Assembly (NCBI RefSeq): GCF_046774425.1
Contig: NZ_CP177248.1
Coordinates: forward strand, 806,001-870,000
DNA from: Malacoplasma muris
GTDB lineage: Bacteria > Bacillota_I > Bacilli_A > Mycoplasmatales > Mycoplasmoidaceae
Direction: 5' to 3'
DNA: 64,000 nucleotides
Below are positions 22,858 through 33,815 of the stretch, piece by piece (position 1 is the first letter of the stretch; each line of letters starts with the position of its first letter). The notes under the pieces were generated by a model. That model was not told the origin of the DNA. It worked only from the letters and a program-made list of their open reading frames with translations, and did not search any database. The position numbers and the translations under genes are program-made.

Positions 22858-22993
22858 TTATTAGAAAAATATATTTCTATACAAAAAATGTTCTTCCATT
22901 TATTAAAAAATAATCATTTAAAATATAATTCTAGAAAATAAAGGAAAATATTAAATGATTATTAACAAAAAAAGTAGAGAAAACAATAATTTT
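22834..22993. promoter_or_regulatory. Invertible promoter/start-codon segment controlling the methyltransferase
   Basis: Perfect 26-bp inverted repeats (22834-22859 and 22968-22993) enclose 108 bp. Inside, on the plus strand, are TATAAT (22924-22929), AAAGGA (22941-22946) and ATG (22955-22957). They now read away from the methyltransferase into a short frame that ends at 23017. The left repeat is also coding sequence of the methyltransferase (residues K-S-R-E-N-N-N-F). Flipping joins the internal ATG to that frame without a stop. The right repeat doubles as one arm of the neighbouring lipoprotein's terminator. Nested inside lies another inverted pair (22909-22920 and 22951-22963). Confidence 0.82.
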
Positions 22994-23005
22994 CTCTACT
23001 TTTTT
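22968..23005 (-). terminator. Terminator of the 23019 lipoprotein gene
   Basis: A 16-bp perfect stem (22968-22983 with 22990-23005) with loop CAATAA and a T-run on the minus strand, 14 bases after the stop. Its distal arm is the right inverted repeat of the switch. Confidence 0.85.
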
Positions 23006-23018
23006 ATTAGAATGTAAT

Positions 23019-24302
23019 TTAAGAACTTTTTCTTTTTAAAACAAAATTATAAAAATTTCATTGTGCTATACCTTGAGGATAACTAAAAATATCTTGATTA
23101 TTTATAGCTAATTTTATCTGAACATTTTTAACTCGACTTCAAGAATCCCTAAACAATTTATCATTAACAAAAAGAGGATTATTAGAATCTCTTAAGTTTT
23201 CACAATTATCACTAAAATCCCAATGTCAACTATGAGTAAAATCACCTAATCCAACATCATTTGAGATTAATGTTGGTTTACTAAAATTATTGTAAGATTC
23301 GATTTGATATATAACTCTATCTCCAGTTTTTACACTTGTTGTTCCATAGAAACCATCTGTTCCATTATGAGGTTGTATTGCTCACTTAAAATTATTTTTA
23401 TCATTTTTAATAATTCCTTCTGCAACAGCTATAAAACCACTAGATGTTTCATTTTTAATATAATAATTTATTTCACTAAAATTATCACTAAACATTTGAT
23501 AAATTCCAAAACGAACTTGATACATAAAATTTAATTTTATATCTTCATTTGTTGTCTTTCTTAATAAATCTACATAATTATTTTCACTAGTTACTTGTAT
23601 ATCAGTAAATTTAAATTTTTCTAATTTTCCCTTGTAACTGGTACAACCAGATGGTGTAGTTAATACTTTGATAGGTTCTCTATCTAGAGCGCCTCATCAA
23701 TCAGGATTAATTTTAAAATCATTTACTATTACTGTCTTTTTAGTTTTAGTTCCTTTTTTATTAAATGAAACTTGAAATTTAAGTGAAGATGGATTATTAA
23801 AATCAAAACGCTTATTCTCATATTCAGAAAATGTAACTAAAAAATTATCATAATCCTTCATTACATCACCAAATTTTTTATTTAATTCTTCTTGATTAAC
23901 AATTAAATAATTATTATAGTTTTTATCTTTACCCTTATAGTCAAGGTTAATAAATTTTGCAAAATCTTTAGTATAAATTTCTTTATGGTTATAAGTTCCA
24001 CCTGCTGGTATCAAATTTATAGCATTATATATTTGTTCATCTATAGATAATTCTCCAGTGTCTGGTGGATTAGGTTCTGGTTCAATTGGAGGATTTGGAT
24101 CAACAGGTGGTTGTGGATCTGGTTTAACAGGAGGATTAGGATTAACAGATGGTTTTGAATCTTGATTTCCAGATGAATCACCACCATCTGTTGGAGGAGT
24201 TATATTTTCCTGCTTAGAATTTGTTATAGAACAAGAAGAAGCAAAAATAGGAATTGTTGAAATAATTAAAGTAGATAATAAAATAGAAAAACACTTTTTC
24301 AT
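23019..24302 (-). CDS. Lipoprotein with proline-rich linker (427 aa)
   Basis: Lipobox ASSC (Cys24) after a hydrophobic signal. Residues about 35-85 form a Pro/Asn/Asp/Glu-rich spacer ('PPVKPDPQPPVDPNPPIEP') that would hold the globular part off the membrane. The rest has no recognised domain; there is a double TGA Trp (WW) near residue 203 and an aromatic-rich C-terminus ending KRKSS. The gene lies between the silent hsdS and the methyltransferase switch. Surface exposure is inferred; function unknown. Confidence 0.85.
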
Positions 24303-24475
24303 AAGTTTACCGCCATCTATTTACATTTATTTTACTCCATAAAACAAATAAAGTAAATTTATATAAATACATGACAATTTACAGAAAAAATTTTTTTAAT
24401 AAATTACTATTTTTTTCTATTAGATAACAAATTTAGAAAGTGAAAATTCAATATGTAAGTTTATAAATGTAGAAC

Positions 24476-24531
24476 AAATCACAATTATCTCTACCTTTAT
24501 TAAGATTTAAAGGATTTGAAGGGGAGTGAGA
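24476..24531 (+). repeat. Inverted repeat 1 of the hsdS pair, left arm
   Basis: 56 bases matching the reverse complement of 26891-26946 with one mismatch. It covers the conserved N-terminal coding stretch up to the '..FEGEW' codons, just after the start of the expressed hsdS. Confidence 0.9.
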
Positions 24532-24964
24532 GAAGAGAAAAATTAAGGATATATTGATAGTAAAAAGAGGTGCTTCTCCTCGTCCTATAAATGATGACAA
24601 ATGATTTGAAAATGAATCAAATATTGGTTGATTACGTATTTCTGATATAAAAAACACTTTTTTGGAAAGAACATCTCAATATTTATCTAAACTAGGTTCA
24701 TCAAAAACTATTGTTGTTCCATCAGGCGAACTTATTATGAGCATATGTGGAACACTAGGTAAAATATTTATTAACAAAATAAATGTTGGACTTCCTGACT
24801 CTTTTGTTTGATTAAAAAGTATTAATGATAATTATGATAAAAAATTTCTAATGATTATTTTAGGAAACTACAACTATGAAAAAAAATTGGGACAACCAGG
24901 ATCACAGTTGAATTTAAATTCAAATTTAATATCAGAAATAAGTATAAATATACCTTCTCTTTCC

Positions 24965-25069
24965 GAACAACAAAAAATAGCTAAATTCTTTTATCTTTTA
25001 GACAAACAAATATCACTTTGGGAGAGAAAATTAGAATTATATGAACTTTTTTATAAATATTATTTAAAT
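24965..25069 (+). repeat. Inverted repeat 2 of the hsdS pair, left arm
   Basis: 105 bases, nearly identical to the reverse complement of 26398-26502, with the last 57 or so bases perfect. It encodes the central conserved helix between recognition domains ('SLWERKLELYELFYKYYLN'). Confidence 0.9.
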
Positions 25070-25743
25070 TATATATTCAATATTACTAAATTTATTATTA
25101 ATAAATTTTCAAGAATTATTAATATATTTGATTTAATTAATGGTAAAGCAAGTGAACAAATGTTCACAAATAACATTACAAATTATAAAGTAATTTCAAT
25201 AGGAAATTTTAGTCCATGTTCTGAATATATTAATGATGGAAATTATATAAACAATAATTCAATATTATTTGATAAAAAATTTATTCCTAAAAAAGATGAC
25301 TTAGTTATGGTATTAAATGATAAAACACATAAATTAGATATTCTTGGGAAAGTTATACTAATAGATGCAAATGATAGCTATTATATTAATCAAAGAACAT
25401 TGATAATGAGAAATAAGATATGTGATTTAAATCACATATACTATCACTATTTTAAGTCAAACGAATTTAGAAGAATTATTCATAAAATAGCTCAAATAGG
25501 GAACCAATCTTATGTTAATTTTTCTGATATTTCGAATATTAAAATTCAAGAATTTAACAGTAGAAATGTAAAAGAATTAAAAATTAATAATATTATAAAA
25601 AAATGTTTATCAAATATAATGAAAATTCAAAAATTATTAGAAGAAAAATTAAAATTTATGAGAGTAACAAAAAAATATTATCAACGTAAAATGTTTATTT
25701 AATATTTAATTGTTTTTAAAATAATATTATGTAAAAAACATAT

Positions 25744-26961
25744 TTAAATAAATAACTTATTTAAGTATGTTTTTTTTAACTCTTTTGTCAATAATATATT
25801 TTCAGAAAAATAATTAATTAATTTATCAATCAAAGATAAAAAAAATGCTATTTTTTGTTGTTCAGGTAGAGAAGGTATAAAAATATATAAATTTTCAAAA
25901 TCACTTTTTGACAGTGTGTATCTGCTAACACCTTGTGAAACATTATAGAAATACTTTTTTACTCTTTCTGTTCTTAATTGATATGAAATATATAGTGGAT
26001 GTAATCTATCATTAACTCTTAATAAATTTAAATGATAACTATATAATAAATATTGAGTATCATTTATGTTAATTAGAGAAGATAGACCTATATTTATTTT
26101 ATCTTCTGAACTTGGAGTTAACAATATATCGCCTTTTTCTACTTTATATTTTTTATACTCTTCTTGAGTGAAAGTACAACTTTTAAATATATAATCCTCA
26201 TCCAATTTTACATTATGAAAAACATCAGTAAAATTTACCATTTTCCCTTCATTTTCATTATCATTGAATACTTTGTCTATTCCAGCTCCAAAAATATTTG
26301 ATCAATTAATTAATCTATCAAAAATTATTTCATTTTTTTCAAATCCTTTAAATCTTAATAATGGGAATTTATTATTGTCATGATTAAATAATAATTTATT
26401 TAAATAATATTTATAAAAAAGTTCATATAATTCTAATTTTCTCTCCCAAAGTGAAATTTGCTTGTCTAGAAGAGAAAAGAATCTAGCTATTTTTTGTTGT
26501 TCAAAAAATTCAGGAATAAATATTTTATATTTTTGAAGCATTGGCAATCTGATAGAGTCAACTGTTGCTTTAGCAGAAAAAGATAATAGATATTTTTTGA
26601 TGTTCTTTTGGAATTCATAATATAAATATTTTAAATTAATTTTGCTATTAATTTTGTTAGATAGTTTATACACTCTTTGGTGGTAATCAAATTTACCATT
26701 AATGTAATGAAAAATATCTCCTATTTTTCCATCACCAGGAATTAAAATTGCTTCACCATTAAATGAATATGTATTAATTTTTTCTATATTTTCAGATCTA
26801 ACATAGAAAGGATAGATTCCATTATCATTTTTATCTTTTAAATCTTTTTTGCCAGTATTTATATCAATACTTTCATCTAGAAATATTTGGTCTCACTCCC
26901 CTTCAAATCCTTTAAATCTTAGTAAAGGTAGAGATAATTGTGATTTATTCGTCTTTCTCAT
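25744..26961 (-). CDS. hsdS: Type I restriction specificity subunit HsdS, expressed copy (405 aa)
   Basis: HsdS determines which split DNA site the type I complex recognises. Two target-recognition domains are seen, each followed by a conserved helix: 'IPEFFEQQKIARFF' with 'LLDKQISLWERKLELYELFYKYYLN', and 'IPSLPEQQKIAFFLSLIDKL'. The phrase 'PLLRFKGFE' appears at the start of both halves. The ATG at 26961 has a GAGGT site and overlaps the stop of the upstream helicase gene by 17 bases, making it the promoter-proximal, expressed copy. It ends 41 bp from the tail of the silent copy on the other strand. Confidence 0.93.
26398..26502 (-). repeat. Inverted repeat 2 of the hsdS pair, right arm
   Basis: Partner of 24965-25069. 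Recombination here swaps only the second recognition domain, while repeat 1 swaps both, so up to four HsdS combinations can be built. Confidence 0.9.
26891..26946 (-). repeat. Inverted repeat 1 of the hsdS pair, right arm
   Basis: Partner of 24476-24531. It lies 15 bases inside the expressed hsdS, so the ATG stays outside and any cassette flipped in becomes expressed. Confidence 0.9.
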
Positions 26962-28540
26962 GTAATTTTACCTCATTTATTCTTTCTAAAATTTTTTTTC
27001 TAGTTTCAAAATCATGAAAATACAAATATACTTTATTTTTTGCCCTTGTCATTAAAGTATAAAAATCATTAAAAATAATTTTATTATTAATAATTTCATC
27101 ATATTTCAGAGTAGAAATAATATATATGTCTTTAATTTCGAAAGAAATTAAATTATAAGATGTTCCACACAACTCTTTATTATCTGCATATGCAAACAAA
27201 GGAAAATCTTTACTCATAAAATTTTTTAAATTATAATTTTTTATTAAATTCAAATTTTCATTTTTATCATAAATTGTATAAGCAATTTTTCTTGAACTAT
27301 TTCATTCAAAATTATAACTTTTTATGAATTCATTCAAATCATTAAAAACTTTTATTTCTATATCATTTTTTATAATATAATCAGGCAATTTAAATTTAAT
27401 ATCATTTAAAATATATTTAACTGTGATAGGATAATGTTGAGAAAATCTTCTTTTTACATCACATTTATATTGTATTTTTTTAACTTTATATCCTTTTGTA
27501 GTTAATAACTCATGTATTTTATCATAATCATTGCCTTTCCTTTTATTACAAAAATTTTGATATTTATCTCCAAATAATATAATTTTTTTAAATTTATTTT
27601 TATACTCAATTATTTTTTCAAAATCTAATTTTTGGGCTTCATCCACAATCAAAATTCTTTTTAACAACAAATAATTAAGTTTTAATGATAAATCATCAGG
27701 TATATAACTTGTATTTTTAAAAAAAATATCATTTCTTGCTTCTTTAATTTTATACATAACTCTATAATTATGAATTAACAGTTGACATGGTATATTTTTT
27801 TTGAGAAATTCAACTAAAAAATAGAAGCAAAATAAAGTTTTTCCAACTCCGGCCTCTGCATCAATAATAATAAAATCAAAATATTCAATTGAATTATTTA
27901 TATTATTTATTAATGTTATTTCAGCATTAGAAAAATCTACATCATTTGTTGAAATATCTTTTATTTTATTAAAAGTGTCTACTAACTTAATACATGAACT
28001 TGAAGGAATATGATGTGAATTATAATTATTAGTTTCAAGAAGTAAAAGTAAATTATTAAAACTTTTATTGATATATATTTTTTTGATTTCTTCATTAAAT
28101 ACAAACACAATTTCTTTTTTTGTATTCTGATTATATGAAACACCATAATAAAGACATTTTTTGTATCCTAATATATATTTTTTTAACTGTAACATATGCC
28201 TTTTTAGTTGCGCTTCATTTGATTCATCTTTTGATTTTATTTCAACATTTATGAAGATATTTAATTCATCCTTAAAAAAATGAAAAAATAAATCATTTTC
28301 ACAGATAAATACTTTTTCAAGGCAAGAAAAATTTATTTTTTTTCTGTATTCTGAATTACCAAAATCATTCAAAGATAAAAATTCATATATACTCTTTATT
28401 TCTGCAAATTTATCAATATCTATTAAGCAATTAATTTTTAGAATTTCTTTGTAATTTTTTTTAAATAATTCAAAGTCATATTTGTCATTTAACTTTGATT
28501 TATTTAATAAGTAATTCAATATTTCAAAATTGAGATTCAT
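26945..28540 (-). CDS. DUF2075-like helicase/ATPase with possible N-terminal nuclease, inside the hsd operon (531 aa)
   Basis: Helicase motifs of superfamily 1 are clear: Walker A 'AEAGVGKT' (228-235), Walker B 'LIVDEAQ' (about 297-303), motif III-like 'LFGDKYQN', and C-terminal 'FYTLMTRAKNKVYLYF'. This matches the DUF2075 type ATPases. The N-terminal part has 'INVEIKSKDE' (about 98-106), an E-x-K element typical of PD-(D/E)XK nucleases. The ATG overlaps the hsdM stop by one base and its stop overlaps the hsdS start, so it belongs to the operon. It is not a standard type I subunit; a role in restriction or in processing of attacked DNA is inference. Confidence 0.75.
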
Positions 28541-30084
28541 TATTTTGACTCCACTAATTCCTTAATCATCTCCTCAATTTCTTTTTCTGTTTCTGCTATT
28601 TTTAAATTTAATTCTTTTAATTCTCTATTAACTGCTTCAATATCTATTTCTTCTTCTTCCTCAAATGTATCTACATAACGAGTAATGTTTAAGTTGTATT
28701 CATTTTCTTTGATTTCATCTAAATTAACTAATCTAGAGTATTTTTCAATTTCTTTTTTATTAGCATAAGCATCTACAATTTTATTTATATTTTCTTGACT
28801 TAATTTATTTTGATTTTTACCTTTTTCAAATTCACGACTAGCTTCTATAAATAAAATTGGGTCATCTTTTTTTCTGTTTTTCTTGAATACTAAAATACAA
28901 CTTGGAATACTTGTTCCATAGAATATATTTGCTGGTAAACCAATTACTGCATCTAAGTAATTTTGTTTTTCTATTATATATTGTCTAATAGTGCCTTCAG
29001 CTGCTCCTCTAAATAAAACACCATGAGGCATAATTGTAGCCATTGTTCCATCATCTGCTAAATGATAAATCATATGTTGAATAAATGCATAATCCATTTT
29101 TGATTTAGGTGCAAGTTTGCCATAATCACTAAATCTTGGGTCGCTTAAAAAACTTTCTGGAGCATCTCATGGCAATGAGAAAGGGGGATTGGCTACTATT
29201 ACATCAAATTTCTGATCTAAATGCTGTGGATGTAAAATAGTGTCTTCAAGTCTTATATCAAAGTCATGATAATCTTTTCCTCTTAAAAACATATTCATTC
29301 TACAAAGGTTAAATGTTGTATCTTTTACCTCTTGGCCACATAATTTACCAACCTTTATTAATTTAGAAATTTGTAATAGTAATGAACCTGATCCACATGT
29401 TGGGTCATATGCATTTTTTAATATTTTTCTATCTGCCATATTAGATGTTACAATTTTTGCTAAAATTTGTGAAACTTCTTGAGGGGTATAAAATTCACCA
29501 GCTTTTTTGCCAGCTTCACTTGCAAAGTTTGCAATAAGATGTTCATATGCGTCACCTAAAATATCTATCTTTGCATCATCAAAGCCATATTTAATTTCAT
29601 TCAAATTTAAAATAATATGTTTTATAGTATTGTTTTTTGCAGTTGGAGAATTACCAAGTTTTGATGATGCAAAATTAATATCTCCAAAAAGATTTTTAAA
29701 ATCATTTTCAGAATCTAATCCCATTGTTGATTGTTCCACATTTTTTAAACCATCTTCGATATTAGAAAGAATATTTTCCCCATTATTTAGTTTTTCAACT
29801 CATGTTGAAAACAAGTCTTCTTTTTTAATGAAATATCCAAGGGTTTCTTTTAAAGATTTATCAGTTGCTTCTTTTATTTCTTGATTTTTTACATCTAAAT
29901 ACTTTACATTATCACCTTCAAGTAATTCATTTGCTAAATTAATAAATTTTTCAGAAATATATTTATAAAAAATAAATCCTAAAATATAATTTCTATATTC
30001 TGATGCATCCATTGTTTTTCGCAAAACATCACATATTGCATTCAGCTTACTGTATAATTCATTTTTTTGTTCAAAACTTGACAT
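28540..30084 (-). CDS. hsdM: Type I modification methyltransferase HsdM (514 aa)
   Basis: An N6-adenine methyltransferase that uses SAM and forms the M2S modification core and the R2M2S restriction complex. The N-terminal helical domain ('RNYILGFIFYKYISEKF') is followed by 'GEFYTPQEV', motif I 'DPTCGSGSLLL' (about 227-237) and motif IV 'ANPPFSLP' (about 298-305), a gamma-type order. The C-terminus is an acidic coiled coil that usually contacts HsdS. Two TGA Trp codons are used. The ATG follows an AAGGAG site 14 bases after the hsdR stop. Confidence 0.96.
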
Positions 30085-30098
30085 AATTTCTCCTTAAA

Positions 30099-33083
30099 TT
30101 AATTACTGTTTATACTGTCATTTAATAAGATATTAACAACAAAATCATCATTATAAATATTGTCTATAAAATCAATAATTTTATTTATTAATTCTCTTTG
30201 TTTTATTATTCCTAATTTGTTATCATTTAAAACATTTCTTCTTATTTCTTCTGAATATAATATTGAATCTTTTTGTTCAATATTTTTTTTGCTAATAATT
30301 TCAATTAAATTAGTAGTGTCCAAATTATTTTCTTGAGCAAATTCTAGAATTTTATTTCTCATTTTTTCAATTCTAAATTCACCATACATTTTTGCTGTAT
30401 GTTCGCTTAATTGAGATTCACTTATTTCATTATTAATCATTTGCATTTTTCATTTCTGAATAAATTCTTCAATTAATTTTGCTTTGGACTTTAAACCTTT
30501 TTTTTCAATTTCATCAATAATATTTTGTACATTCATTTCAAAAACATTTGTATCAGTGATTGTTTTTAATTTATCTAATTCATTAAGAATATAATCAACA
30601 TCAATCTCATCAACTTTGATTACTTCTAATTCAAAATCGATTTCATTTAAAACAGATTCTTTATCATTATATCTTTTTGTTAATCTATGAATTTCTTTTT
30701 GAATATTTCTATATTCTTCAATAGTTTCAATTGATCAATCTATCATTTTTTGTTGAAATTCAATAAATGTTTTTGCAACTAAATACAATTTGTTAAATTT
30801 TTTCATTCCAATTACAAAATCTTTTTTAGCTGTTTCGCTCATTTCATTTTTAATATCCAAAACTGTTGGTCATCTAGAAACAATTTTTTCAATTTCAAAA
30901 TTTGCTTGTTTTATTAAATTATCTAAAGTATCTTTTTCAAAAACTTGAGATAATGATTGATTATCACAATATAAAGATATCGCTTGATCAACATTCTTTT
31001 TAAATGTTCTAAAACTAACAATATTAGCTTTATCTTTTGATAAATCAAATACTCTATTGGCACGACTTATTGTTTGAATTAATTCATAAGATTTTAAACT
31101 TCTATCTAAATAAACTGTGTTAATTGGTTTTGCATCAAAACCAGTTGTTAACATTTTTACAACAATTACTAAATCAATTAGACCATTATTTTTGTTTTTT
31201 AAATTATTTTGAATATCTCTACTATATTGCTTGAAATCAAATTCATTATAGCTTTTATCATAATCCTTGTTATATGCTTCAAGAACTCTATTCAAGTTTT
31301 CTTTAGCATATACTACTTGACCATCATCTGATTCACTAATTTTTTCATCATTACTATTTTTGCTAAATAATACTGCTACTTTTAAATCAGAATGTGCTTC
31401 TCTAAATCTAAAATAATATTTGCATGCACTTTCAATATCTTGACAAACTAACATTGATTTATAAGATCTGTTGAATGTTTTTTTCTCATTTATTTGGTAA
31501 ATATAATCAACTACTTTATTTATATATTGATCACTTTTGAAAAAACCTTCTGTATCAATTTCAAAAACTTCTTTATCTTTTTCAATGCCTTCTGACTCAA
31601 TATCATCTCCAGGTTCTAATTTCTTTTTAGGACCTTTAATGTATTCAATTGTAAATGGTAATACATTTCTATCATTAATAGCATCAACCATTTTATAATT
31701 ATGCAAACATTTACCAAATATTTCTTCAGTAGTATTTCCATCTTTTTGATTAGATGGGAAAATTGGGGTGCCTGTAAATCCAATTAATCTTGATTTTTGA
31801 AATGCTTTTCTTAGTTCTTTATGCATGTCACCAAATTGAGTTCTATGACATTCATCAACAATAAAAACAAAATTTCTATTTATAAATTCTTTATTTTTAT
31901 TAACAAATTCACGATTATTTCTTGTTAATAAATTATTCATTTTTTGCATAGTTGTAATAATAATTTTTCTTGTAGGTTCAAGCAATTGTCTTTTTAATTC
32001 ATCTGTACTATCTACACTTTTTACATCATCAGTTTTGTTTTCATTACCTAAAAATAAATTAAAAGAATCTATTGTTTGAGCATTTAAATCTAATCTATCA
32101 ACTAAAAATATTGATTTTTCTATATTAGTAAATTTATTATTACTTAATAACTGTGCAACTTTAAAAGATGTTAAAGTTTTACCAGAACCTGTTGCATGTC
32201 ATATATAACCATTTAATTTTGATCTTTCATCTAAATTAATAATAGTTTTATTTTGTTCTTCTGTATCTTTTATATGTTTAATAATTCTTTCAACTGCATA
32301 ATATTGATATGATCTTAATATCATAATAGTTTCATTATTATCTTCAACAGTAAAAATCATATAGTTAATGATTAAATTAAACAATGTTTCTTTATTTAAC
32401 ATGGATGCAGCTACATCATAAACATTACCAAAACATTTATTTTCTTCGTCTTTTCATTCAAAATAAAATTTTTTTTGAATGTTATTAGCATTTGCAAAAT
32501 ATTTAGTTCTAGTTTTATTAGATATAATAAATATTTGAACTAATTTAAATGGACTATCGATATCAAAAGACTCTTTTTTATATCTACCAATTTGGTTAAA
32601 AGCTTCTTCAATGTCAATTTTATCTCTTTTTAACTCTATTTGAACAATTGGAATGCCATTGATAAATATAGTAAGATCACTTCTATTTCCTTCTCTTGAA
32701 GTTGAGCATTTATGTTTAACTTGTCTGCTAAATTCAAATATATTATTATCTAAATTATCTTTATCAAAAAGATTAAATCAATAGTGTTGATTACCACTAT
32801 CTTTTGAAATCATTATTTTATCTCTTATTAATTTTCCATTTTTAAAAATACTATTTCTATAAAATGGTTTTAAAATAAGATTATAAAATTTATCATCATC
32901 TAATGATTTTCCATCTAATCCACCTGATGTATTTGCATTTAATCTTTCAATATGATATTTAATATTTTTCTGAATTGCTTCAATTGTATTAATATCATTA
33001 GATCTATCTTTATAACCTAGCTCAAGAAGCTTATTGCATAATTTTGTTTCTATTTCATATTCGCTAGTTAATCTATCTGACAT
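30099..33083 (-). CDS. hsdR: Type I restriction subunit HsdR (994 aa)
   Basis: ATP-dependent translocase and nuclease of the type I complex. The N-terminal nuclease shows 'IVQIELKRD' (E-x-K of PD-(D/E)XK). The motor domains show Walker A 'HATGSGKT' (296-303), 'VDECHR' (about 409-414), 'GFTGTP' and 'ELIQTISRANRVF'. A helical C-terminal region binds HsdM. The frame is complete with TGA as Trp; the length is typical. An AAAGGA site precedes ATG 33083, three bases after the stop of the short hsdS-like gene. Confidence 0.96.
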
Positions 33084-33086
33084 ATG

Positions 33087-33677
33087 TTATTCCTTTCTAT
33101 TACATAAATTACTAATAATTTTTTCAAGCAATAATTTTCTATTACTATGCAGCTCATCTAAAAATTTAGATTTATAAAATAAATTAGCTTTTTTATCATT
33201 TACTTTATCTAAATTTATAAACTTATTTTTAAAGTCTGAAGTTTTAATAGATGCTATCCCTAAAGTTTTATTTATATACTGCTTAAACTCTTCTTCAAAA
33301 TACATATTTAAGTACAGTCATAATTGTTTTGGAGTAATTAGATTTTTATTTTTAATTCTAAAAATACAGTATTGTGATGATGCCAAAAACATATCTATTG
33401 TTCCATCTATTAATATAAATTTAAAAGGCATTACTAATTTCATTAATATATCTCCTTTTAAAAGAAAATTTTTTTCATCTATTGATTTATCAAAATAACA
33501 TTTTTCAAAATTGTAATTTTCCTTTGAAATTAGTATTGAGTTGTTAGTTGAGGGTCTATACAAATTATATGAATAAACATATTCACTTTTATCAATATCA
33601 TTTAATTGATTTTGAGTTTTAAATCTATTAACACCTATAAAAATTTCACATAATTCTGATAATCTTATAATATTCAT
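33087..33677 (-). CDS. HsdS-like protein with a single recognition domain (196 aa)
   Basis: The start at 33677 is chosen for its GGAG site six bases upstream; a longer frame to 33725 has none. 'RLSELCEIFIGVNRF' at the N-terminus, 'LLKGDILMKLV' and the C-terminal helix 'KSKFLDELHSNRKLLLEKII' follow the pattern of one target-recognition domain plus its conserved helix, half the size of a normal HsdS. It is the first gene of the operon, before hsdR. It could work as a homodimeric half-subunit or be a remnant; the intact frame and ribosome site favour a working protein. Confidence 0.65.
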
Positions 33678-33764
33678 ACTTTCTCCATAATGATATCCTA
33701 TCATGATTTTTTGTTTTATGGACATAAAATATTTTTTTTTACTATAAATTTATATATTTGTTAA

Positions 33765-33794
33765 TAAAAAAGCAAACTAATTATTTAGTTTGCT
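33765..33794 (-). terminator. Terminator of the 33816 coiled-coil gene
   Basis: A 10-bp stem (33771-33780 with 33785-33794) and a T-run on the minus strand, 22 bases after the stop. Confidence 0.8.
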
Positions 33795-33815
33795 AAAATA
33801 TAACTCAATTCATTT

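Larger units (their letters stand above)
24473..25702 (+). pseudogene. hsdS: Silent type I specificity gene (hsdS cassette without a start)
   Basis: The frame opens right after a TAG (24470-24472) and continues through two target-recognition domains to TAA 25702, using TGA as Trp, so coding is intact except for the start. The first domain has 'RGASPRP' and 'IPSLSEQQKIAKFF', the second ends 'VTKKYYQRKMFI'. Its first bases (24476-24531) and its central region (24965-25069) are inverted copies of the expressed hsdS on the opposite strand. It therefore acts as a sequence store: inversion at either repeat pair would place its recognition domains behind the ATG of the expressed copy. No promoter is needed in this position. 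Confidence 0.88.

Noticed and set aside
22137..22860. Methyltransferase as a decayed pseudogene with a lost 5' end
   Set aside because: All motifs are intact and the missing start lies ready in the adjacent inverted-repeat segment, in frame; simple decay would not give this.
24448..24657. Minus-strand frame across the start of the silent hsdS
   Set aside because: Antisense to the HsdS coding frame, which shows conserved blocks; no start signals.
25703..25743. Terminator between the convergent hsdS genes
   Set aside because: Only a weak A/T stem is visible; not convincing enough to annotate.
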